This document shows, one piece after another, positions 8,556 through 14,749 of a DNA stretch of 49,695 nt; position 1 is the first letter of the stretch; each line of letters begins with the position of its first letter. This DNA comes from Gammaproteobacteria bacterium (lineage in GTDB: Bacteria; Pseudomonadota; Gammaproteobacteria; 21-64-14), in assembly GCA_027013145.1 (NCBI GenBank), contig JALUXX010000046.1, forward strand, positions 1 through 49,695, given 5' to 3'. The notes under the pieces were generated by a model. It saw only the letters and a program-made list of their open reading frames with translations. It did not search any database and was not told where the DNA came from. A program made the position numbers and the translations under genes.

Positions 8556-8909
8556 TCAATATTCCGTGTACTTGCGGGCACTTCCACGGACCCGGTCGGC
8601 GGGATAGCGATGTTCGTTGATCTCGATCTTGCGCTCGGCGGCCGCGGCGAGATCGACACCGAGGCGGTCGGCGAGGCGGACGAGGTAGATGAGGACGTCG
8701 GCCAGCTCCAGCTCGACTTCCGCCAGCCGCTGCGGCGCCAGCGCCGCGCTCTCCTCGGGCGTGAGCCACTGGAAGTGCTCCACCAGTTCGCCTGCCTCCG
8801 CGACGAGGGCCATGGCGAGGTTCTTGGGCGTATGGAAGCCTTCCCAATCGCGCGCCGCAGCGAACTCGCGCAAGCGCGCGGCGAGGGACTGCAGTCGATC
8901 CGGTTCCAT
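8556..8909 (-). CDS. MazG-like nucleotide pyrophosphohydrolase
   Basis: This is a 117-residue all-alpha protein. It has the MazG-type metal-binding pairs EAGELVEHFQW (ExxE) and ELELADVLIYLVRLAD (ExxD), the size and layout of RS21-C6/dCTPase-like single-domain enzymes. These hydrolyse NTPs or dNTPs to the monophosphate plus pyrophosphate, often removing damaged or non-canonical nucleotides. The ATG at 8909 is preceded by GGAG. Longer upstream reading (to 9152) overlaps the divergent gene at 9048 and was discarded. It lies close to the SOS operon, which would suit a nucleotide-pool cleaning role, but there is no direct link. Confidence 0.85.
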   Translation of the reverse strand: MEPDRLQSLAARLREFAAARDWEGFHTPKNLAMALVAEAGELVEHFQWLTPEESAALAPQRLAEVELELADVLIYLVRLADRLGVDLAAAAERKIEINEHRYPADRVRGSARKYTEY

Positions 8910-9047
8910 GACCGTCTCCGTCGCCGAAGCCGCCCCCGGGGCGGGCGGGAGCCCCATTGTGCCCCGGACACCGGGAAAGGCAACACTGCCCCTCCCCGGT
9001 GGGGGATGTGCGACAATAGGGCATTCCGACGCCGGAGGATCCGAACG

Positions 9048-9347
9048 ATGACCGAGTCCGCACCCTCCAAGGAGGAGCAGATCCTGCGCATCATGCGCCA
9101 GGTGCTCACCAGCGTCGCCAAGGACACGTATACGCGGCCGGGTTACCGCCACCCCCTCTCGGAGACGACTGTCGAGGGCATCCGCAACTGCCTGGCGCTG
9201 ATCAGCGCGCGCGAGCGCGAACTGGCCCTCGCGGCCGGACGCCCGTCACGGGCGCGGCCGCGCTTCGTCGACGAACCGGTGGACCGGGTCGTCGTGACGC
9301 TCGAACCGCGGGCGAAATCTGCGCCCAAGGATCGCGATTCCGACTGA
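9048..9347 (+). CDS. Conserved hypothetical protein
   Basis: This is a 99-residue, mostly helical charged protein (MTESAPSKEEQILRIMRQVL at the start). The middle is GYRHPLSETTVEGIRNCLALISARERELA, and the tail is Arg/Asp-rich. The ATG at 9048 has an excellent GGAGGA site. It diverges from the MazG-like gene (138 bp) and converges on the ParA-like gene (21 bp). I do not recognise the family and see no membrane segment or catalytic motif. Confidence 0.75.
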   Translation: MTESAPSKEEQILRIMRQVLTSVAKDTYTRPGYRHPLSETTVEGIRNCLALISARERELALAAGRPSRARPRFVDEPVDRVVVTLEPRAKSAPKDRDSD

Positions 9348-9368
9348 GCGCACCGCTCCGGCCCCCGC

Positions 9369-10067
9369 TCAGCGTTCCCCGGGGTGAACCGCGGGGCGCG
9401 CGGGCGCGGACTCCTCCTCCAGCCGGTCGATGAACCCCTGCCAGTCGGCGACGTCGCGCCCGGTCGAGTAGGATTTGAGTTCGTGGATGCCGACCCCCTG
9501 TTCGGCGGCGTGCACGTAGTTCTGGGTCTCGCGCAGACGCACCAGGACCGGGATGCGCAGCGTTTCCAGAAAACGCTCCAGCGCGCGGAAGGCGAGGGTA
9601 TTCTCGCGCACACGGTTGGCGACGATGCCCAGCCGCGTCCCCGGAGTGCGTACCTTGCCGACGAGCAGGAGATCGCGGATGAAGTCCGCGGTCGCCTGGA
9701 TGTCGATCGGCGAGGGCAGCACCGGCACCAGTATGATGTCCACGCCGCGCACGTGCTCCACCAGTTCCGACCCTTTGATCCCGGCCGGGGTGTCGATGAC
9801 CAACCGGCGGACCTCGGGCGGGACGCGCAACTGCCAGGAGCGGGTGACGTTCGCCTGCGCGCGGTCGTAGGCGGCGATCCCGTGGATGGGCGCGCGCTCG
9901 GGGTCGCGGCGGCGCAGCCAGCGGATGCTGGAACCCTGCGGATCGTGATCGAACAGGGCCGCGGACAACCCCCGGGCGGCATAGGCGCTGGCGAGATTGG
10001 TGGCGACCGTGGTCTTGCCACAGCCGCCCTTGGCGTTCATCACGATGATGCGGCGTGTGGAATCCAA
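9369..10067 (-). CDS. ParA/MinD-family ATPase, orphan
   Basis: From the chosen start this is a 232-residue P-loop ATPase with the deviant Walker A KGGCGKTT (residues 13-20). DHDPQGSS follows (Walker A' region), then LVIDTPAGIKGS (Walker B). These are the hallmarks of ParA-type proteins that dimerise on ATP and position DNA or protein cargo. No parB or parS-like site is adjacent, so it is probably not the chromosome-partition ParA. The TTG at 10067, preceded by AAGAGG, puts the P-loop at the usual distance from the N-terminus; an earlier reading to 10166 adds 33 low-quality residues. It lies 198 bp downstream of imuB on the same strand. Confidence 0.85.
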   Translation of the reverse strand: MDSTRRIIVMNAKGGCGKTTVATNLASAYAARGLSAALFDHDPQGSSIRWLRRRDPERAPIHGIAAYDRAQANVTRSWQLRVPPEVRRLVIDTPAGIKGSELVEHVRGVDIILVPVLPSPIDIQATADFIRDLLLVGKVRTPGTRLGIVANRVRENTLAFRALERFLETLRIPVLVRLRETQNYVHAAEQGVGIHELKSYSTGRDVADWQGFIDRLEEESAPARPAVHPGER

Positions 10068-10265
10068 GGGGCCTCTTGATGGGTAGCGAGGGGGTGGCGC
10101 GCAATCCCCGGCGGTGCATCGAACCGGCCCGCCCCGGACTCGTTGTCCACGGACACCGTTCTGCAACCGCCTCCCGAAGTGTAGCGGATGATCCCCGGCG
10201 AGGTTGAGGGGTGACTGCGCCGCCCCCCTGCACCGGCACGGCTCCGAAGTCCGGGGCGGTGCCCC

Positions 10266-11714
10266 CTATTCGAAGAACCCGTGCAGGAACCACCGCCCCC
10301 CGGCGCCCGGAACACGGAAGATCCACAGGCGCATCCCGTTCGGCGTGCGCGCCACGAAGTAATCGCGTACCGCATCCGCGCCATCCCACCACCCGCTTTC
10401 GATGCGCTCCCGCTCCGGCGCCAGGGCCAGCGTACCGCCGTAGCAGGGGCGTCCGCCGCGCGCCTCCAGGGGGAGCGGCCGCGGCAGCAGCCACAGCGGG
10501 CGCGCGCTCCGCAGCGGCGGGGGCGGCGTCCCCCCGACCGTCGCCCCGGGCGGGCAGGTCCGGTACGCGCGCTCCGGGCGGTGATCCTCGGTGAGCCCCA
10601 GCCCCTGCACGGAGTCCTCCTGCAGGCGCGCGCGCAGCCGGTCGAGCAGCGCCGCCGCGGCCGGAGGCGCGCCGGTGCCGAACCATCCGCCGGCGTGGTC
10701 CGGAGGCAGCGGCACGATGCGCCCCGCTCGCAGGACGAGCGCCGCGACCGGCGCCGTCAACTTCAGGGTATCCAGGCGCAGGCGCACGGGTTCCGCCAGG
10801 CGCGCGGGCGCGCGGGTCGGGGCGGCGAACCCGATCCGCACCGCCGTCGGCGCACCCCGGCGCGGCAGCAGCCGCAGCTCCAGCGACTCCACCCCCGCCT
10901 GGCGCCCGGCGAGCACCGCGGCGAGGTCGCCGAGCAGGCGCCGGGCGGCGAACGCCAGGGCATCGGCCCGCTCCACCTCCGCAGGCAGATCCAGTCGATC
11001 CTCGAACTGCGGCGGCGGCACGAAGGCCGGCCGGGGATCGGGGGCGATCCCCAGCGCGCGATCCAGGGCGGCGAGCACCGGTGCCGCGCGCCGCGCCAGG
11101 CCGGCGCGCGGCAGGCGCAGACACTCGCCCAGGGAGCGCACCCCCAGTCCCTCGAGCGTCGTACAGACTTCCGGCGGCATCTCCAACAGCGCCGGCGGCA
11201 GCCCGGCGAGCTGCGTGCGCAGCGCCGCGAGATCCGGGGCCTCGCGCTCCTCCCCCGCCCGCGCCAGCAGGCTCGCACCCAGCGGCGTGGGCGCCAGCGC
11301 CGTATGCACCCGGTGGCCGAGGCGCGCGACGCCGGCGCAGACCTGCGCACGCAACACCGAAACCCCGCCGAACAGCGACGCACTGCCCTCCACTTCCAGC
11401 AGCACCTCGCGCGGGGGCGCCGGACTCACCCGCGGCGTGAAGCGCCCCGCCCATTGCGCGAGCCGCTCCAGGGCGCGCCTCTCCGCCGCCGCATCCCGCA
11501 CCCGCAGGACCAGCCCCTGCGCCAGGGCGCGGGCAGCCCCCGCCTCCATGCCCGGCCTCACGCCGCGGGCGCCGGCCGCGGCGTTGCAGGCTACGATGCG
11601 CGGGCGCCGCGACGCCCCGTCGCTCACCGCCAGCGGCACCGCGCGCGGGATGGCCCCGCCGCGGCTGAAGACCTCCAGCGCCAGATCGGGGAGGTGCAGG
11701 CATAACCAGTGCAT
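10266..11714 (-). CDS. imuB: ImuB, Y-family polymerase-like translesion synthesis factor
   Basis: This is a 482-residue protein with Y-family polymerase architecture: the palm/fingers region (about 1-240) has EGSASLFGG, the helix-hairpin-helix follows as LGVRSLGECLRLP, and then comes the little finger. The first catalytic acidic motif is replaced by LHLPDLALEVF, as in ImuB proteins, which are catalytically inactive and bridge the beta clamp to a working polymerase. In other bacteria ImuB acts with ImuA and DnaE2 in damage-induced mutagenesis. The ATG at 11714 is four bases past the imuA stop, so the two are coupled. No dnaE2 follows. Confidence 0.92.
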   Translation of the reverse strand: MHWLCLHLPDLALEVFSRGGAIPRAVPLAVSDGASRRPRIVACNAAAGARGVRPGMEAGAARALAQGLVLRVRDAAAERRALERLAQWAGRFTPRVSPAPPREVLLEVEGSASLFGGVSVLRAQVCAGVARLGHRVHTALAPTPLGASLLARAGEEREAPDLAALRTQLAGLPPALLEMPPEVCTTLEGLGVRSLGECLRLPRAGLARRAAPVLAALDRALGIAPDPRPAFVPPPQFEDRLDLPAEVERADALAFAARRLLGDLAAVLAGRQAGVESLELRLLPRRGAPTAVRIGFAAPTRAPARLAEPVRLRLDTLKLTAPVAALVLRAGRIVPLPPDHAGGWFGTGAPPAAAALLDRLRARLQEDSVQGLGLTEDHRPERAYRTCPPGATVGGTPPPPLRSARPLWLLPRPLPLEARGGRPCYGGTLALAPERERIESGWWDGADAVRDYFVARTPNGMRLWIFRVPGAGGRWFLHGFFE

Positions 11715-11718
11715 CGGA

Positions 11719-12411
11719 TCACCCGCAAGCCGACGGATGGGGCAGGTGCACCGGCGCGCCCGCGCCGCGGCCGCGGCGCTTGAGCAGATGCAGGCGGATC
11801 CCGTCCGGGACGGGCTCCACGCGCAGGCGCAGCACCGCAGGCGAAGGCTCCCGTGCGGCGTGCAGCAGCCGGAACAACACCCCCCAGGTCCCGCTGCGTT
11901 CGGCCGCGAGCTGCAGGCGGCGCAGGACGTTCATGCCCGCGGCGGCGGGCCACGCCAGCGCCGCGCTGCAGGCCCCGGCCCCCAGGACCTGCTCCAGGGC
12001 CCACAGTCCGTCGCCGGCGGAACGCGGGCGTACCAGAAGCACCCGGTTCACCGCGACCCCGCAGGCCGCGAGGGCCGGAGCATAGGGGGCGTACGGCGGG
12101 GCCACCCACGCCAGCCAGCGCCGCTCCCGGCTCAGCCGCGCCAGTGCCGGCAGCAGCGGGGCCAGCCCCCCGATGCCGCCCGGCGCCGGCGTCAGGATCT
12201 CCGTCAGCGCCCCCAGGGGCCAACCCCCGCCCGGCAATCGGGCGTCGAGTTCCCGGAAGCCGGTGGCCAGCACCTGCGACCCCGGGGGGACGAACCCGCC
12301 GCCGCGCCAGACGTCGGGCCGATCCGCCGCCCCCCCGGACCGCGGACCCTCGAGGCCCCCGGATACGGGTGCTTCGATACGGAGCGCGGAGGAATCCGAA
12401 GGTGTGTCCAT
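11719..12411 (-). CDS. imuA: ImuA, RecA-like translesion synthesis accessory protein
   Basis: This is a 230-residue protein of the ImuA (SulA/RecA-related) family. LATGFRELDARLPGGGWPLGALTEIL aligns with the start of the RecA-like core. It lacks a clear GxxGxGKT P-loop, having TPAPGGIGGL there instead. The WLAWVAPPYAPYAPALAACGV and VLRLRVEPVPDGIRLHLLKR blocks are typical of the family. It is thought to interact with RecA and ImuB during mutagenic repair. It lies 64 bp after lexA and four bases before imuB, forming one SOS operon. Confidence 0.9.
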   Translation of the reverse strand: MDTPSDSSALRIEAPVSGGLEGPRSGGAADRPDVWRGGGFVPPGSQVLATGFRELDARLPGGGWPLGALTEILTPAPGGIGGLAPLLPALARLSRERRWLAWVAPPYAPYAPALAACGVAVNRVLLVRPRSAGDGLWALEQVLGAGACSAALAWPAAAGMNVLRRLQLAAERSGTWGVLFRLLHAAREPSPAVLRLRVEPVPDGIRLHLLKRRGRGAGAPVHLPHPSACG

Positions 12412-12475
12412 CGGGTATCGGTCTCGAAGGGCGTTCGAAGACGGCCGCGCCGCGCGGGCGGCCTTGCCGCGGCCG

Positions 12476-13090
12476 TCAGGGAACGAACGGCGATCCGTTG
12501 CGGATCAGGCCCACGCCCAGCCCCTCGATGACGAAGGGGTCGCGGCGCAGGTCCACTTCGATGGGCTCGAAGTCGCGGTTCTCCGGCAGCAACCATACGC
12601 GGCGCCCGCGCCGCCGGAACCGCTTGACGGTGACCTCCTCGTCCAGACGGGCCACGACGATCTGGCCGTTGCGCGCCTCGCGGGTGGCGTGTACCGCAAG
12701 CAGGTCCCCGTCCAGGATCCCGGCCTCGCACATGCTCATGCCGCGCACCCGCAGGAGGTAGTCGGCGCGCGGGCGAAACACCCCCGGGGCCACGGCCTCA
12801 TGGCCCTCGATATGCGCCTGCGCGAGGATCGGATCCCCGGCCGCCACCCGCCCCACCACCGGCAGACCCTCCTCCCCCCCTCCCGGGAGACGGATCCCCC
12901 GCGAGGTGCCGGGCAGCAGCTCGATCGCCCCCTTGCGGGCGAGGGCCCGCAGGTGCGCCTCGGCGGCATTGGCGGAGCGAAAACCGAGGGTGCGCGCGAG
13001 CTGGGCGCGCGTGGGGGGCATGCCCGTGCGTTCGATGAACTCGCGGATCGCGTGCAGGACCCGCTGCTGGGCGAGGGTCAGGTCATCCAC
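12476..13090 (-). CDS. lexA: LexA, SOS repressor and autopeptidase
   Basis: From the GTG at 13090 this is a 204-residue LexA. The winged helix reads [26 protein letters not shown]. The cleavage bond Ala84-Gly85 is in RVAAGDP, the nucleophile Ser119 in RGMSM and the catalytic Lys156 in EEVTVKRF, the same numbers as in E. coli. RecA-bound ssDNA triggers self-cleavage and opens the SOS regulon. Reading upstream to 13153 would translate through the operators, so the GTG start is preferred. Two LexA-type boxes overlap the presumed promoter, so it represses itself and the downstream imuAB. Confidence 0.96.
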   Translation of the reverse strand: MDDLTLAQQRVLHAIREFIERTGMPPTRAQLARTLGFRSANAAEAHLRALARKGAIELLPGTSRGIRLPGGGEEGLPVVGRVAAGDPILAQAHIEGHEAVAPGVFRPRADYLLRVRGMSMCEAGILDGDLLAVHATREARNGQIVVARLDEEVTVKRFRRRGRRVWLLPENRDFEPIEVDLRRDPFVIEGLGVGLIRNGSPFVP

Positions 13091-13100
13091 CGAAGCATCC

Positions 13101-13116
13101 CTGTATTTCCATACAG
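13101..13116 (-). promoter_or_regulatory. LexA operator 1 (CTGT-N8-ACAG)
   Basis: CTGTATTTCCATACAG is a perfect CTGT-N8-ACAG palindrome, the classic gamma/betaproteobacterial LexA box. It ends ten bases upstream of the lexA GTG, at or just downstream of the presumed transcription start. Confidence 0.92.
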
Positions 13117-13133
13117 GTGTATTTATATACACC
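13116..13133 (-). promoter_or_regulatory. LexA operator 2 overlapping a -10 element
   Basis: A 7-bp inverted repeat, GGTGTAT-TTAT-ATACACC, shares the TGTAT-N4-ATACA core of operator 1, with G and C at the outermost positions. The centres of the two boxes are 16 bp apart. On the minus strand it contains TATATAAA, a plausible -10, with TTGTAT (13148-13153) as a weak -35 18 bp upstream. LexA bound here would block RNA polymerase directly. Confidence 0.75.
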
Positions 13134-13190
13134 TTCCGGAGGACGGGATACAAGCCCTCCCGGCTGGACCGCGGTGAGGAATGCGGGCCG

Positions 13191-13353
13191 GGAGCCGGTC
13201 GGACTCAGGGGATTTGTAGTGAGGCGGCAGGAGATCGAGGACGGTTTTCCGATCGTTTGCGGCGAACAGTGATCGCTATTCAACGCAAACGATCGGAAAA
13301 ACGGGCCGGTCTCCCACCCTCGGAGCAGGACAAGCCGAAGTCCGACAGGCTCC
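13191..13353. mobile_element. 163-bp MITE-like element with terminal inverted repeats and an internal palindrome
   Basis: The left end, GGAGCCGGTCGGACT (13191-13205), and the right end read inward on the minus strand, GGAGCCTGTCGGACT (13353-13339), match at 14 of 15 positions. Inside, TTTTCCGATCGTTTGCG (13245-13261) is repeated perfectly inverted at 13284-13300 around a 22-nt loop. It has no coding capacity and no obvious target-site duplication. The right end abuts, and supplies one base of, the stop codon of the PilZ gene at 13353. It lies upstream of the lexA promoter without disrupting it. Confidence 0.6.
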
Positions 13354-13718
13354 TAGTGCAACGCCTGCCGTGCCCGCCTGTCCGGCGCCGCCTGCGCCTG
13401 CGGGGCATGATAGACCAGCTCCTCGATGGATCGGAACGCCGCCTGATCGAAGGCCAGGAACATCACACCCAGGCCCTCGTCGGAGCGGTGCATCACCACG
13501 GCCGGGAGCCGGCGCCGCGCGGTTCCGCCCGCGCGCGGGACCAGAAACTCGACCTCCACCCGGGTACCCTTCTGGATCTGGGGCAGCCGCGTATGCAGGA
13601 AGGCCCCTTCCAGGCCGATGTCCCGCGTCCGACAGCGCTCCACCGGCAGACCCTGGTGCACCACCACCGCCTCCAGCGTGACGTGGGTCCGATCGCTCCA
13701 TCTGCGTTCCATGGTCAT
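13353..13718 (-). CDS. PilZ-domain protein
   Basis: This is a 121-residue protein starting MTMERRWSDRTHVTLEAVVV, which contains RxxxR (RWSDR). RDIGLEGAFL follows at the D-x-S-x-x-G position with Gly for Ser, then the PilZ barrel. GGGAGG precedes the ATG at 13718 at ideal spacing. A c-di-GMP effector role is plausible but the second motif is imperfect. The last codons and TAG (13353-13355) touch the end of the MITE-like element, so the natural C-terminus may have been replaced by insertion. Confidence 0.78.
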   Translation of the reverse strand: MTMERRWSDRTHVTLEAVVVHQGLPVERCRTRDIGLEGAFLHTRLPQIQKGTRVEVEFLVPRAGGTARRRLPAVVMHRSDEGLGVMFLAFDQAAFRSIEELVYHAPQAQAAPDRRARQALH

Positions 13719-13870
13719 GCCGCACCTCCCGTCGTCCGGGGTTCCCTGCGAATCCGGTATGATTCCGCCTCTATCCTGTGGACCTGCATTGACCGCCAAC
13801 GTTCCCCGCGTCGTCGTGCCGCCCCCCAGGATCACTATAGCCGATCGCCCGGACCACGGAACTGCGAACG

Positions 13871-13998
13871 GTTGATTGAGGTCAACCTCTGTGATTGCAA
13901 CCCGTCCTATCCTTCGTTGCGTGCCCTAGCGCACGATGGTTGGACGCAATCGACTCCTCCTCTCTTTGATCGGCCCTCCCTGCGAGGGCCGTTTTTTT
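13871..13998 (+). ncRNA. Candidate trans-acting small RNA with its own terminator
   Basis: This plus-strand intergenic stretch has no credible reading frame but ends in a strong intrinsic terminator. GAGGT-CA-ACCTC forms a small hairpin near 13878-13889. TTGCGT (13916-13921) pairs with ACGCAA (13953-13958), enclosing a GTGC/GCAC hairpin. The single-stranded TCCTCCTCTCTTT just before the terminator is complementary to Shine-Dalgarno sequences, a common design in Hfq-dependent small RNAs. The promoter is not identified and the 5' end is approximate. Confidence 0.35.
13971..13998 (+). terminator. Strong Rho-independent terminator
   Basis: The stem CGGCCCTC (13971-13978) pairs with GAGGGCCG (13984-13991) around CCTGC and is followed by seven T residues. 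A second perfect hairpin, CGGCCCGT-C-ACGGGCCG (14002-14018), lies directly behind. The upstream gene on the left is on the other strand, so the transcript it ends must begin within the intergenic region. Confidence 0.88.
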
Positions 13999-14122
13999 CG
14001 CCGGCCCGTCACGGGCCGCGCCGCGACCGGCCCCGACCGCGCCCGCAAATCGGGCGTGGCCGCCCACCGGGGACCTACGATGGTGCAGGCCGCCGACCAC
14101 CCCGATCACCACCCTGCTCTGC

Positions 14123-14151
14123 TTGCCATTTTACTTCGTGTACGATATTTT
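14123..14151 (+). promoter_or_regulatory. Probable promoter of the MarR-asnO-ngg operon
   Basis: TTGCCA (14123-14128) and TATTTT (14146-14151) are 17 bp apart in a locally AT-rich island. The start point would fall near 14158, only a few bases before the ATG at 14160, implying a leaderless or nearly leaderless mRNA. That agrees with the absence of a Shine-Dalgarno sequence there. Confidence 0.45.
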
Positions 14152-14159
14152 AGGCCACG

Positions 14160-14747
14160 ATGAAAATGAACCGCGCGATCCCCCGGGCGCCGGCCGCCCC
14201 GGCCACGCCCTCGGGGAATCCCTGCGACGAGGTGCTGGTCTCGCTGCGCCGTATCGTGCGCGCGATTGATCTGCATTCGCGTCGCCTGATCCATGAGCAC
14301 GGTGTCACCGGTCCGCAGATCCTGCTGTTGCGCAGCCTCTGCGCACGCCAGCCCAGCGCCGTCGGGGAACTGGCACGGTCCCTGCAACTCAGTCAGGCGA
14401 CCGTCACCGAGATGCTCGATCGGATGGAGGACCGGGGCCTGATCCGGCGCGTGCGCTCGCGCTCCGACCGGCGTCGCGTGATGGTACGAACCACGCGCGC
14501 GGGCGAGGCGCTGCTGGAGCGCTCGCCGCCGCTGCTGCAGGAGGGCTTCAGCGCCGCCTTCCGGCGCCTGCCCCGGCATGAACAGGAAACCATTCTCGAT
14601 GCCCTGCGACGGATCGCTGAGATGATGGATATCCGCGAACTCGACGCGGCCCCGGTGCTCGCGAGCGGGCCGCTCGCCTCCGACGGCGCGGGGGATCCGC
14701 CTCCCGACCCGGATCCGGCCGCCCAGGGCCGTCGCCGGAGGCGCTGA
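14160..14747 (+). CDS. MarR-family transcriptional regulator of the NAGGN operon
   Basis: This is a 195-residue protein. The winged-helix core (about 25-145) contains GVTGPQILLLRSL, SAVGELARSLQLSQATVTEMLDRMEDRGLI and the basic wing RVRSRSDRRRVMV. The Pro/Asp/Arg-rich tail (about 165-195) is unusual. The stop is two bases before asnO, whose ribosome site lies within the last codons, so translation is coupled. A MarR gene at the head of the asnO-ngg pair is a known arrangement and points to a regulator of osmolyte synthesis. The start is uncertain: ATG 14160 or 14166, or a GTG near 14232. Confidence 0.85.
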   Translation: MKMNRAIPRAPAAPATPSGNPCDEVLVSLRRIVRAIDLHSRRLIHEHGVTGPQILLLRSLCARQPSAVGELARSLQLSQATVTEMLDRMEDRGLIRRVRSRSDRRRVMVRTTRAGEALLERSPPLLQEGFSAAFRRLPRHEQETILDALRRIAEMMDIRELDAAPVLASGPLASDGAGDPPPDPDPAAQGRRRRR

Positions 14748-14749
14748 CC

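Noticed and set aside
13936-14163. A small frame starting ATGGTTGGACGC inside the candidate sRNA
   Set aside because: It reads through a strong intrinsic terminator, lacks a ribosome site and has GC-rich filler sequence.
14371-14386. A sigma-54-like TGGCACG-N4-CTGCA
   Set aside because: It lies inside the marR coding sequence in a conserved HTH region, with one key T changed; probably chance.
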